From NCBI RefSeq assembly GCF_032884065.1, contig NC_088879.1, forward strand, positions 19,392,038-19,456,037: a stretch of DNA of 64,000 nt, in the 5' to 3' direction. Origin of the DNA: Artemia franciscana. Taxonomy: Eukaryota > Arthropoda > Branchiopoda > Anostraca > Artemiidae. The position numbers and the translations under genes are program-made. Under the pieces are notes generated by a model, which ran no database searches, had not been told where the DNA came from, and was given only the letters and a program-made list of their open reading frames with translations. Positions 36,216 to 47,872 of the stretch are shown piece by piece; positions within the stretch are counted from its first letter, which is position 1, and each line of letters starts with the position of its first letter.

Positions 36216-36689
36216 AAAGCTGTATAAGTGCAACGAGTTTTTTATTTTTAAAGGTTTTGCTTTAAAGTTTGAAGTGACTTTTATCTCAAGGCCTTACCTG
36301 GCTTTAAAAATCAAAAATCATATTCCAGACATGTTATCTTGTCTCACAAGATAACATTGACTGAAGATTAACAGACTGATGTATTTAAAATTGGGCAGCT
36401 AAGAATAAACTGTAGTTCAATACAAACAAGTTAAAACATTTTGGTTTGGGCTAAGATAAATAGAAGTGGCAGTATTTTCATTAGTTCTGAACGCCCTAGC
36501 AAACATCAACCATACCAAAAAGACCTTAATATGTCCTTATTACAAATTCAGGAGCCCTGAGATAAATGTAAGGCCTTTTTGTTGTGAAAGAAGTTAAAGT
36601 GAGAGGAAATTAAAAAAAAAATAATTCAAAAAAGTGTGCAAAAGCTTTTTTGGAAGTATGCAATTTTGGGGTCAAACAATTGATATTTA

Positions 36690-37665
36690 GAGTGACCTGG
36701 AAATCTTGGAAAACGCTTAGGGTGGAGAGATCAGGATGAAACTTGGTGGGAAAAATAGGCACAAGTCTTAGATACATTATTGATATAAATGGACCGGATC
36801 CGCTCTCTTTGGGGGAGTTGGGTGGATTTCCAGTGTTTTGCCGAGTTTGGTGCTTCTAGACGTACTAGGACGATGAAAATTGGTAGGCGTGTCAGGGACC
36901 TGCTCAAATTGACTTTATAATAGTCTTTGCCCCGATTCGACCATCTGGGGGGCTGGAGGGAGAAGAAAAATTGAAAAAAGAAGTATTTTTAACTTACGAA
37001 TGGGTGATCGGATCTTAATGAAATTTGATATTTAGAAGGAACTCGTGTCTTAGAGGTCTTATTTTAAAATCCCGACCGTATCCGGTGATATTGGGGAGAG
37101 TTGGAGGGGAAACAGGAAATCTTGGAAAACGCCTAGAGTGGAGAGATTGGGATTAAACTTGGTGGAAAAAATAAGCACAAGTCTTAAATACGTGATTGAC
37201 ACAACTGGACTGAATCTGCTCTCTTTGTGGGGAGTTGGGGGGGCGGTTGTTTATTCGAAAAAATTAGAAAAATTGAGGTAATTTAACCTAGGGTCGGGTG
37301 ACTGGATCTTAATGAAATTTGATATTTAGAAGGAATTCATGTCTCAGGTCTTATTTTAAATTCCAAACAGATCTGGTTACACTGGGGGGAGTTGGAGGGG
37401 ACAAAAGGAAATCTTGGAAAACTCATAGAGAGGAGAGATGAAACCAGGTGGCATGAAACTTGGTACAAATGGGTGATCATATCTTAATGAATTTAGAAGT
37501 AGCGTGTGTCTTACAGCTCTTATTTTAAATCCTGACCTTTATTAAGCCTCTGATTTCCTTTAAATCAATATATTGATTCTTAGAATTTTGCTAGAGCTCA
37601 TGCCATATGTTCTCTTGGCTCTTCAGACTTCGTCACAAGCGCCATATGAACTCTTAGCGCTCTTT
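36690..37665. repeat. ~290-bp G-tract satellite, array 2
   Basis: Same unit as array 1. GGATCT/ATATCT anchors occur near 37006, 37295 and 37473. It ends with the same tail (CATATGAACTCTTAGCGCTC). Confidence 0.8.
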
Positions 37666-39234
37666 TTATACTGACACTAAAGAGTGAATTCGGCCCTTTT
37701 GGGCTTGTGATAGCCGTTTTGTTGGAATAAAATCTTGTCTTACAAAACCAAACTTATTTTATTTTCTGAAGTCTTGACTTTTCAAATTAAACCTTATTTA
37801 CCCAGGAAAGTTTTTCCCCAGAAAATTCTTCTCCAAAAATTCATCTATGCTTATAACGACTGACGGCCTCATCTTTTAATAGATGGTGCTTAATGATCCA
37901 TAATTACACATAAATTCTAACTTTATCAAATGGAGCTTTTATATACATTTTCATTTTTAAACATTTTTCTTGTATTTGCTAATTGAATTTGAAGGAACGC
38001 ATTTGTCTCTGTGCTTTTCTACATAACAAAATGAGCCAGGAAAGTCTAAGGATTTGTTAATAGTAAGGGAAAAAAGGTCTTGACCTAGCATCCCAACCAC
38101 CTTGAGGTTTTCGCTCTTGTAATATATTTAGCCAGTCTTCAAAATTTATCCCTTTATAAATTTTTTAGGTCGGAAAAACATAGTATTTATTGTCTGTAAA
38201 TGATTGACGTTCCTCTTTTTTTCTAGGTAATGAAGTAAAGTAGCTGCTGGGCAGTAAATTTCTAACTCTGTATAAGCCTGTTTTCTGTTGCATTCGTCTT
38301 TTTGTGTATAGACGCTTATTTTTACATAAAAAGACAGTGCAACAGAACTGGTTTCTTATAATTTTAAAGTTTAAATAAATAAAAAATCAAGGGTTCTAAA
38401 CCTTAAGTTAAATAGAATCTCAGTAAAATTCGTGTGTATTTTTCTTTCTCTCGCCTTTTCATATTTTACAAAAAAAAAATAGAACCCTAAAAAAATTTTC
38501 TGATCAATTTCTTTTTTGCTCATCCTTCACCTAACGAATTTACTGCTCATTGAAGCTGTGCAATTATGAGGCCTCTGCTCCTGCCAAGGAACCCCTTCCT
38601 GACTCAACATTCAAGACCAGTTTTTTCCCCTTATTTTACCAGAAATTAAATCAATAAAATATTGCTTCTTTGCATTCTTGCAAACTACTTGTTGATCCTA
38701 GAGTTAGGGATAGTTCATAGGAACGGAGTACAAGACAGATAAAATACAAAACGGCGTTCATCAAAACAATGAATGAAAATCACTTATTATACACGAACAT
38801 GTGTTGGATACTTATAAGTTTAAACATCCCCTTTTAAGATGGGGATGTCATAAAGGAAAACTGGTTTTGTGGTTATCTCTCAAAAACAGTTTCGACAGAT
38901 CTGTTTCTGGACCCACCATTTTATATTTTCGGATTAATGCTAAACTTAAAAAAAATGTAGCTAGGCTTTTTTATATATAGAGTGAACCTTGATAAAAGTT
39001 GGAAAGGCGATCTTGCTTGTCGAAATGCCAGAATTTACCGTATCTATATGCTTACTAATGGCGAAATAATATTATTATGAAATGACTAAAATAATTGATT
39101 CTCTCAAATATGTTGAAAAACCATCGGAGAAAGAATAATTTCTGTTGAAAATATGTTCCGTATTCATTAAAGAGCCAACACCGCTAGTTGTTTGGGGGAG
39201 TTAAATGAGAGTTGCGCAACTCATATTTATGGCT
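37666..39234. repeat. AT-rich DNA including a dispersed repeat with a 23-bp hairpin
   Basis: 38225-38600 is similar to 50330-50640 (AAATCAAGGGTTYT, GAATTTACTGCTCAT, TTTACATAAAAAG). A hairpin with arms CTGTTGCATTCGTCTTTTT and its near complement spans 38285-38345 and is conserved in the other copy. No gene is seen. Confidence 0.55.
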
Positions 39235-41212
39235 TTTTCGTTTTTTATGGCACTTGGTATTAACCAAGTGACATATAGCAGTCGCCAATTCTGTCGGTCT
39301 GTCTGTCGGTCTGTCCCGGTTTTGCTACTTTAGGCACTTCCAGGTAAGCTAGGACGATGAAATTTGGCAAGGGTATCAGGGACCGCACCAGATTAAATTA
39401 GAAATAGTCGTTTTCCCGATTTGACCATCTGGGGGGGAGTGGGGGCCCGGTTAATTCGCAAAAAATAGAAAAAATGAAGTATTTTTAACTTATCAGCGGG
39501 TATTTGGATCTTAATGAAATTTCATGTTTGGAATGATATTGTGTCTTAGAGCTCTTATTTTAAATCCCGACCGGATCTGATGACATTGGGGGGAGTCGGA
39601 GGGGGAAAACCTAAAGTCCCGGTTTTGCTACTTTAGGCACTTCCAGGTAAGCTAGGACGATGAAATTTGGCAAGCGTATCAGGGACCGGACCAGATTAAA
39701 TTAGAAATAGTCGTTTTCCCGATTTGACCATCTGGGGGGGGGAGTAGGGGCCGGTTAATTCGGAAAAATAGAAAAAATGAAGTATTTTTAACTTATGAAC
39801 GGGTAATTGGATCTTAATGAAATTTGATGTTTGGAATGATATTGTGTCTCAGAGCTCTTATTTTAAATCCCGACTGGGTCTGATGACATTGGGGGGAGTT
39901 GGAGGGGGGAAACCTAAAATCTTGGAAAACACTTAGAGTAGAGGGATCGGGATGAAACTTGATGGGAAAAATAAGCGCAAGTCCTAGATACTTGATTGAC
40001 ATAATCGGAACTTATTTGTTCTCTTTGGGGTAGTTGGGGGGGGGGGGAGTAAGTCTTAAAAATTAGAAAAATGAGGTATTTTCAACTTGCGAACGGGTGA
40101 TCGGATCTCAATGAAATTTGATGTTTAGAAGGATATCGTGTCTTAGAGCTCTTATTTTAAATCCCGACCAGATCTTGTGATGGGGGCGGGGAGTTGGGAG
40201 GGGGAACCTAAAACTTGGAAAACACTTAGAGTGGAGGGATCGGGATGAAACATGGTGGGAAAAATAAACACAAGTCCTAGATAGATGATTGACATAAACG
40301 GAACGGATCCGCTCTCTTTTGGGTAGTTGGGGGGGGGGGGTTAATTCTGAAAAATTAGAAAAAATGAGGTATTTTTAACTTACGAACGGGTGATTGGATC
40401 TCCATGAAATTTGATTTTTAGAAGGATATCGTGGCTCAAAGCTCTTATTTTAAATCCTGACCGGATCTGGTGACATTGGGGGAAGTTTGGGGTGGGGAGA
40501 CCTAAAATGATGGGAAACGCTTAGATTGGAGGGATTGGGATGAAACTTGGTTGGAAAAATAAGCAAAAGTCTTGCATACGTAATTTACATAATTGGAACG
40601 GATCCGCTCAATTGCGGGGGGGGGGGGTAATTCTGAAAAATAAGAAAAATAACGTATTTTTAACTTACGAAGGAGTGATCGGATCTTCATGAAACTTCAT
40701 ATTTAGAAGGACCTCGTAACTCTGATATCTTATTTTAAATCTCAACCGGATCAAACGTAATTGGGGGGGGGGCAGTTGGGGGGACCGGAAATCTTAGAAA
40801 ATACTTAAAGCGGTGAGATCAGGATGAAACTGGATGGGAAGAATAGAAACCTGTCTAAGATACGTGACTGACATAACTGGACCGGATCTGCTCTCTTTGG
40901 TGGAATTGGGAGGGGGGAGGTAATTTTGAAAATTGAGGTATTTGTAACTTACGAAAGGCTGACCAGATCTTAATGAAATTTGATATTTAGAAGGATCTTG
41001 TGCTATAAAGTTTAACTTTAGGTTCTGACCTTCTCACAAGTGCCAAATGAGCTCTTGGCTCTTGGCTCTTCCGACCTCGTACCATATGAGCTCTCGGCTC
41101 TTCTGACCTCGTCCAAATGAGCTCTTGGCTCTTCCGACCTCGTACCATATGAGCTCTCGGCTCTTCCGACCTCGTCACAAGTGCCATATGAGCTCTTAGC
41201 TCTTGTTTTTTT
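39235..41212. repeat. ~290-bp G-tract satellite, array 3, with 5' leader and 3' tail
   Basis: The most complete copy. A leader contains the inverted repeat CACTTGGTATTAACCAAGTG and GTCTGTCTGTCGGTCTGTCC. Six units follow, with GGATCT anchors near 39501, 39803, 40099, 40391, 40677 and 40959 (spacing 282-302). Then comes a short tandem of GAGCTCTTGGCTCTTCCGAC units (41030-41200), ending AGCTCTTGTTTTTTTTGTG. G-runs of 8-13 occur in nearly every unit. Confidence 0.85.
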
Positions 41213-41539
41213 TGTGCTCGATATCTTCATTCAGCGTAGTCTGTTTGGTTTAAGATTGTTAACTTAGAGGATTCGGTTTATGCATTTAATGGCAAAAAGT
41301 TGGCAATGCGGAACCAATGGATTTAATATGTTTTGATTATGGACGTCTATGCTGTATTGATAATCTCAGATGTGTTGTTGTCAAACTGAAAAACCATTAT
41401 ATGGTGTCAGCTTGTAGGGATTAGCCATTTTTTAGGAAATAGTTTTTAAAAGTCCAGCAACTAACGGCTGTATAAGTGCAAAGAAGCTACTGCCTACTTG
41501 AAGGACACTTCCTTTTAAATTTCTTCCCCTTGTTTTTGC

Positions 41540-41700
41540 CTGCTATGGCACGCACTAGTGAACAATTTAACTTTGTCTGTTCCTAAAATACTTCTAGCAG
41601 CAGAACATCACTCTCAGTTAAATTTAAACAAAGCTCTGATAAGAGATTAATGAATTCTTTGTCAACCTCATCTTTGAGCGTAAGCCTTGGTTTGGAATTA
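41540..41700 (-). pseudogene. Small viral-type ORF remnant next to the ATPase
   Basis: On the - strand, DKEFINLLSELCLNLTESDV is followed by LLLEVF and, after a stop, EQTKLN. The pattern recalls the short basic proteins encoded next to the ATPase in some Polinton/adintovirus-like elements. This is a weak, inferred match. Confidence 0.3.
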
Positions 41701-41961
41701 CCTAAGACGTAAAATGAATGTCAGTTTTCATGTAGTTTCTTCAGCAACTTGGTGTCAACTAATGACCTTTTACTGTTCACTGGTAAAAATAGGGTAATTT
41801 TATTGTCAAAAATGTTGGTGACTACAGTCAAATGCTTGGGTGTTTTCTGATTGAGATACAGCACAATGTAACTATAGGTCTATTTTAAGCCTGATTGGGT
41901 GCTGAGAGTAGAAATTTCGATTCATAGGGATATATTTGTTATTTAAACTTATTAGGGAATG

Positions 41962-42430
41962 TTAATCATGAACAGTCCTGTAGGTAATATATTTAGTACA
42001 ATTCAAAGCAAGTGACCTCATAAATTTGTTCTGATGAAAGAGTTTGGGGAGGACAGCTTTTACAGATATATTTTCATGATGAGATTGGACCTTGAATAAT
42101 TGTAGCATCTCTTGAGACCATTCTTCAATAGATTCAGATAAATTATTTGGTTCAGTTAAATAGTTTGGTTCAATAACGTTAAATACATCAAGCCTTTGTA
42201 TGAATTTTGTGTCTGGTGCAATGGTCTTTATTTTATCATACGACTCTTGCCACACACTATAAAAATAGCAGATATTTTTCGAATTTTATAAAATATTTTT
42301 TTACGATATTGAATGATTTTCGTTAAAAATCTTGTTTTGCCAGATATTGATGGCCCACAAAGAAACGATCTGAATGTAGAGTTTGCTCTTCTCAATTTTA
42401 AAATACAACTAACTCTAAAATGCCTCAATC
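41962..42430 (-). pseudogene. Packaging-type P-loop ATPase of a Maverick/adintovirus-like element (decayed)
   Basis: Related in my reading to A32/FtsK-like genome-packaging ATPases carried by Polinton, Maverick and adintovirus-like elements. The Walker A loop FLCGPSISGKTRFL is at 42333-42370. A frameshift near 42255 separates it from WQESYDKIKTIAPDTKFI. SHHENISVKAVLPKLFHQ and LALNCTKYI follow, which fit the family's conserved SHH..N.SV....NLFHQ and LN..Y blocks. The frame ends at 41962. It lies on the same strand and downstream of the polymerase relic, as expected for one element. It is broken and not predicted to be expressed. The motif match is from memory; a profile search would settle the family. 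Confidence 0.7.
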
Positions 42431-42611
42431 CGTTGAATAAATATTAATTTCTATGTTTGAGAATACAAAAATTAAGAATTATAAATGGTTTCTTTATTGG
42501 CAAAAATTCACTACAAAAAATATAATGACATTCGAATATCACATTTATTTTTAATATCACAGTAGGCACTTGGGAAAACAACAAACATTTTTATTTAGAT
42601 AAAATAGACAC

Positions 42612-43028
42612 TTAGGAGAGAAATAAACAGCGACACGATATAAAAGTTCTTGAAAGGGGACCTTGGAAAGCACGGTGGTCGTCTCGGTAGCTAAAGGACG
42701 GAGCTAGGCAGTGGCAGATTCCAGGTAAATAATAGTATAATATTAAACACTTTATGTCAAGATATAGAAAAATGTACCGACACATAAAAAACAACAATAA
42801 AAACTCTGCCTTACACGGAACAAACATACACATGTAAAAAAAAAGCACTGGTGGAATGAAAAAAAGAACCCCGTCCCACCTACTACTGAATTTATTCCAG
42901 ACCAAGATGTTGCCTGTATTTGACAAATTCATCTCGGTTCGAAGTAAAGTAGTGTCCACTTTCCCACCATCCGCGCACACACTGACTTTTTCCGATATGG
43001 AATTGGGATTTTTCTCTAGTCTAATCAT
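42612..43028 (-). pseudogene. Unidentified ORF between polymerase and ATPase relics
   Basis: 138 open codons on the - strand. The first ~55 residues are polar (ISEKVSVCADGGKVDTTLL), the rest hydrophobic and low-complexity. Position between two genes of the same virus-like element suggests it is part of that element or the C-terminal remainder of the polymerase. No family is recognised. Confidence 0.3.
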
Positions 43029-43149
43029 GTAGTTTTTAAATTTTAAAGAGCAAATTGCCCTGACTCACTCTTGGAACTAGATTATTTTCTACACAGTTTC
43101 TATAAACAGTTACACCAAAATTCTCCTTGAGAGTATTGGTACTTTCTTA

Positions 43150-44180
43150 GAGAGTGTGTGAATTTTCTCATCGTGTGTTTGCACAGAGTACACCTTCGAA
43201 CCTGCAAGAACAGCGTGGAAAATCATCACTCCGCGTCTCAGATTTTACAAATAAAACTTTATTTGGGCATGGTGCTTAACTAGCTCCCGGTAAATGGACT
43301 TTCCAGTGTGTAAAGTCCATTCGAAAGCTAATTTCCCAAATCATCGTATATAGTGTCTGTTTTAACTTTTAACAGTAGTGAATCAGTGTCTCCATAATAT
43401 GCTTGAGCTTCCCCTCCCTCAGCTATTTGAGCCTACACATATTTTAATGAAATTAAAACACGAGTTTTTTTTTGGAACATATAAAATGGCCACGCCAGTG
43501 GCAATATTTTTATTTAACGAAATTTTCTTTTCTGTGTAAAAGGACAAAATTTGAGCCTATGCTGGAAAACAATGTAAAGCTCAGCTCAACAGTAATTTAA
43601 GCACACTCCTTTGAGTCGCTTACAACGTCACAGCAACTGCTATTCCGTACACTCTCGCACCTCTTACCGAAGGCTGAACTGAAAATGAGCTTAAAGATAT
43701 TTTTTTTCAACCTTCGTTGTGTGCTTAAGAACTTTTAATGACGGAGGTATCACTAAAAATGTTCATGTAGGGCTATTGGTCAGATTATTTGGCTTTATGA
43801 ATCTTTGTGACCTTGAAACTGTTTCCTAGCATCCATCTCCAAAGAACTTGGTGTAAAAAAAATATTCTGTTTCGGACGAAGGTCGGCAATTAATTTTTGT
43901 TTTGAAGGTTTCCAGAACATACCCCCATCCTTTAACGTAGACTCAGGGGGTCCTCAGACACCGATCTGTTTTTACACAGGAAAATAAAATTCTTTACCGA
44001 GTCATGGAGTTCAAAAGGCATTTCACTATCAATTTCAAAAACTATCCTTGTGGCCCATTCATCTCAACAGTGGCAATATACGGAAAAATTTGGATCACAA
44101 AGACTGTTAAGCCATTTATACTTCCCACATGGCAAAGAGTAGAGAGAAATTACCGACATATGAAATAAGTTCATATTATT
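43150..44180 (-). pseudogene. Type B (protein-primed) DNA polymerase, palm and thumb part (decayed)
   Basis: Replicative polymerase of Polinton/adintovirus type. Motifs on the - strand, in order: LPCGKYKWL (44109-44140; the motif A NNLYG upstream is corrupted to NLFHM), VFEIDSEMPFELHDS (about 43993-44040), FKVTKIHKA (43793-43822), NIFKLIFSSAFGKRCESV (motif B, 43648-43708), NIATGVAILYV (43481-43516), YYGDTDSLLLKV (motif C with both catalytic Asp, 43360-43400) and HAVLAGSKVYSVQ (43173-43215). Several stops and frameshifts lie between motifs, so it is dead. The order and spacing are those of one gene. The upstream part lies beyond a LINE insertion (44295-45442). Confidence 0.85.
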
Positions 44181-44294
44181 TGCATATAAAAAAGTTAAGG
44201 CTGAATACTGAAAATAGAGAAGTTGTTATTTTTAAAAAAGGAAGGTTGGGGACGATGAAAAATATGCATTTAAATTCAATAATAAGAACTATTT

Positions 44295-45442
44295 ATAAGT
44301 AAAAGTATAAAATATTTAGGCTTTATCTTATCGGAAAATGGAAGCCTAAGGAGTCATGTTGATGAAATAATTAAGAGAGGTAGGGTGGCCATGTCAGCTA
44401 TATTTAGAAACCCGACGATAATGGGGATCAAAAACCTAAAAATGCATAAAAGAATATTTAACACAAAAATTTTACCCGTGATAGAATATGGGGTGGAGAA
44501 ACGGTACAGCAACTGGAGTCCCTTCAGCTCCAGTATTATAAAAGAGTGTTTGGTCTACATCAGACAACTCATTCACAGATTCTGAAAGGTGATATGGGCC
44601 TGTTTTCTTTAAAGCTACGTAGGTATATTTTAATGCTTAGATTCTGGTTGAAGTTAACTAAGAGTAATGAAGATAGACTAGTAAGAGTGGCATATGAAGA
44701 GATGTTGAAATGTGGTTTAAAAACCTCGTGGCCATCCCAAATTAAATCATTACTAGAAAAAGTAGGAATGCCTTATTTATGGAATATTGGTCTTTGCTCT
44801 CGCGATGTACCAACAAATTTAGAAAGCCAGGTACGATTTATATTAGAGAGTCAGGAAATTCAGCATTGGCAAGGGCTGGTTCTTGGTTCTACGACCCTAT
44901 AACATTATAATCAGGCAAAACCTAGTTTTGGGGAGGAAGTTTATTTTAAATTTAATTTACCGGCTATGATTCTACGTCGTTGGATTCAGCTTAGGGCAAA
45001 TTGTCTTCCAATCCAGAACAGGTAAAAAACGTTCGACAAAAATAAAATGATAGTTGGTCCTGATAGGCGGTATGTTTGTCCCCTTTGTAAAGATGATGAT
45101 GAAGACTTGGATCATTTTCTCCGGAAATACCCGGTGCTCTTGGATTTACGGGAAATTTATTTGCATGGTATTAATTTGATACTTCCGGGTATTCTACAAA
45201 ATAGTAACCCAACCACAATATTTCGAGTGGGAGTATATATAGATAAATCTTTATTAAGAAGAAAAAGTTTTATATGATTAATTTCTTTTGTAGTTAGATT
45301 AGGTACTTTTTGCGTTGAATTCTGTTTTTTTGTGCGTGTTCGTACTGTTGTTAATTTCCTTGCTTGTTTGTTATTTATTTATATTTTTGTGTGTATATGG
45401 CCCACGGGTTTTTGAAATACACTTATCTATCTATCTATCTAT
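44295..45442 (+). mobile_element. Jockey-superfamily LINE 3' end with (ATCT)n tail, inserted in the polymerase relic
   Basis: Opens with KSIKYLGFILSENGSLRSHV (post-RT thumb block). Two frameshifts later come LKGDMGLFSLKLRRYI and WPSQIKSLLEKVG, and then a zinc-knuckle-like YVCPLCKDDDEDLDHFL, ending at a TGA at 45275-45277. The 3' UTR contains GTGTATATGGCCCACGGG and ends in TCTATCTATCTATC. The 5' truncation and microsatellite tail are typical of target-primed insertion. Confidence 0.8.
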
Positions 45443-45639
45443 TACGAAAAACTATGTCAAATTTTTCACCGGTGCGTTTTCCGGTCGGGTCAGTTTCCAT
45501 GATACGATTCCCATGGAAAACATACCCTCCTCTCAAGTACTTCTCTTCAAATAAGTTCTTATTCACAGCGGTGGTCAAACCTCTTTTCTCTTTGCTAATT
45601 TTAAGAATTAAATCCCTTACACGTTAACAAATATATATG

Positions 45640-46120
45640 TCCTTACGCATTAACAAATCATGCATTTCATCATCTGGAGAGCGCTGTTTAAGGAGGGGAA
45701 AACTATTAAAATCATTGCTTTTCTGTGCTTGAATTCATAGACTTACAGATTTGAGGGGAAAAAATAGGAATCTAAAGAACGGATCATATTCGAGCACGTA
45801 TTATAATAATGTTTTGTTTACCATTTTAAATCTAAATGTAGCAGCTTCTAAGAAGATTTGGGTAAGATATTATAAGAAATAGAACCATCCATCATGTGCC
45901 ATATTCAACCTCAGCTCTCTGCAAACGTGCCAACGCTGGCAGTATGAATTTCAAATCGTAGTTGGAATTGTGTATGTTAACCGGTAGAATAAATATTGCT
46001 TAATACTTAAATTACAAGATTTATGGGCCAGTCCGAGAAAGTTATTACCACGATAAATTAAGATTGTGTAAATGATCATGAGCGTGAACTGGTGTCTGCC
46101 CAATACTCTCAATAAATTTC
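45640..46120 (-). pseudogene. Type B DNA polymerase, N-terminal/exonuclease part (decayed)
   Basis: On the - strand: VHAHDHLHNLN (46060-46090), then, one frame over, LGLAHKSCNLSIK (45997-46036). Together they fit the family's RDHDHLTG..RGAAHNxCNL block. LDSYFF (about 45760-45778) follows, resembling the L-D-S-x-x-F exonuclease segment. The order agrees with the palm part at 43150-44180, from which it is separated by the LINE. All frames are broken. Confidence 0.6.
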
Positions 46121-46960
46121 AATTTAGACACTGAATACATTTTCTTATTTTTAATGGCCAACTCGTCATCTGATTAAAGGGTCATTGGATAGGCTGTATT
46201 GCCCACCTATGAAATTGACTAATTATGAGTTTTAATAAGTGCAATCATGGCTGCAACCACAAATTCTTTCCCGCCCAATGCTTCAAAAATCTACCAATTG
46301 CATCGTATTTCTCGAGTCTCTTTTTCCATATGCCAAAGAGGCATCAATGGCTTCATGTTCTTTGACACTATTTAAATTTGATGTATCATGTCCATCTGTG
46401 AGTTTGTCCTCGTAAACTAACGCCATCTTGTTACTAGTGAATTCTAAAAGTTCTTGAATCACAAGATGGCATTGTCGCCCGAAAATGTCTCCACAGATTG
46501 ATACTCATGACGCTTATAGTGCTTAAAAGAGTGCTTTGATATTAATTTGGTGTGGAATCTAGACTGACACATTAGATAATAGTAGCTTGTCCCTCTCCCC
46601 GAAAAATATGTACTATAGAAAAAATGTGGAACTGAATTAGCCTCTTTAGCAAGCTCGAAAAGAAGTCATACCCAGTGTTTCACTGATTCAATAGACGGAG
46701 CCCTCACTGAATATGCTACCCTCTTTCTATCCTTACATCTCCCTCCTCAAACTCTGTATCATACTGTAAAATAGTAGCACCAATCCTTATATGCTCATTG
46801 GCCCGCTTAAAAATATTTACTCCTTTAAGTGTTACTGATATTGACCATTTAAACAGTTAAAGTTTACCTTAGGAAAATCTGCCCCTCTCTGGGCCCATTT
46901 ACTGCCAAATCACCCAAATCTACCCTACTAGTACCCTTTTGCAATTTGTTGTGGGCTGCT
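46121..46960 (-). other. Possible upstream part of the virus-like element
   Basis: The - strand carries several short open stretches (for example ALVYEDKLTDGHDTSNLNSV near 46380-46440). They may be the N-terminal part of the polymerase or an upstream gene, but no motif is secure. Confidence 0.25.
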
Positions 46961-47029
46961 ATCACAAATGCGTTTTAATGCCGTTCCTTACTTTCAGTTT
47001 TTGTGAAGAAGAAAATTGTATTTATTTAA

Positions 47030-47660
47030 TTTTTACCATAAAATACACTTCATTTTAAACAAATCGTACGTAAAAATAAGTTTATTGGCCCTTAATTTAG
47101 GGACCCGGCTATTTCTTAATGGCTAAGGACGGCTAAAAATATTTATTTTTTACCTTAAATATGCTTTACTGTAAGTAAATCATACTTACAAATAAGTTTA
47201 TAGGCATTTAACTAATGGGCCTGGCTATCTCGTATTAGCTAAGGACTGTTAAAAAAATGTTGTTTCTACCAGAAAAAACACTTCAATTATACAATTGTAC
47301 TTACAAATAAATTTATAGGCCCGTAATTTAGGGGTCTTTCTATATAGCAATAGCCAAGGACATCTAAGTTTTTTTTATTTCTTTCATAAAATATACTTTC
47401 TTCTGCATGAATCAAATATACAAATAGGTTTATCAGCCCTTAATTATGGGACCTAGCTATCTCATAATATCTAAGAACAGTTAAAAATCATTTTTTCTAC
47501 CATAAATTACACTTCATCTTAAACAAATAGTATTTACAAATAAGTTTATTTGCCATTAATTTAGGGGTCTGTCTATTTCATAATGGCTAAGTACTGCTAA
47601 AAAAAACTTCATTTTTAACATAAAATGCAATTCATTTTTAACAAATCGTACTTACGTAAA
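47030..47660. repeat. ~117-bp tandem satellite, 5-6 units
   Basis: Units begin with TTTTACCATAAAATACACTT or close variants at about 47031, 47148, 47264, 47382, 47494 and 47613. They share CTTACAAATAAGTTTAT, CCTTAATTTAGGGACC and ATGGCTAAGGAC. Units differ by 15-25% by eye. Confidence 0.85.
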
Positions 47661-47872
47661 ATTCTTAAATGAAAATTCTTAATAAATTTCAAAACTTAAA
47701 TAAAATTCATTTTAATTGGCTTGCTTTCTCTTTTCCGTCTCAATTTTACACGAGGAGTGGTTAAAAGTAATTGTCCGGGGTATTGAATTATCTAGAGAAT
47801 ACTTTCATAGTAAGGGGGCTCCGTGGAGATGGGGTCATATTTTCTGAAATTATTCAAAATATAGTAAAAAGA

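Noticed and set aside
41030-41205. CRISPR-like direct repeats
   Set aside because: There are no unique spacers, the units are contiguous, and the context is an animal genome; it is a plain tandem repeat.
33925-41212. Many short - strand frames (for example 39814-40002, 40502-40690, 40987-41230)
   Set aside because: They are repeat translations of the ~290-bp satellite and its tail.
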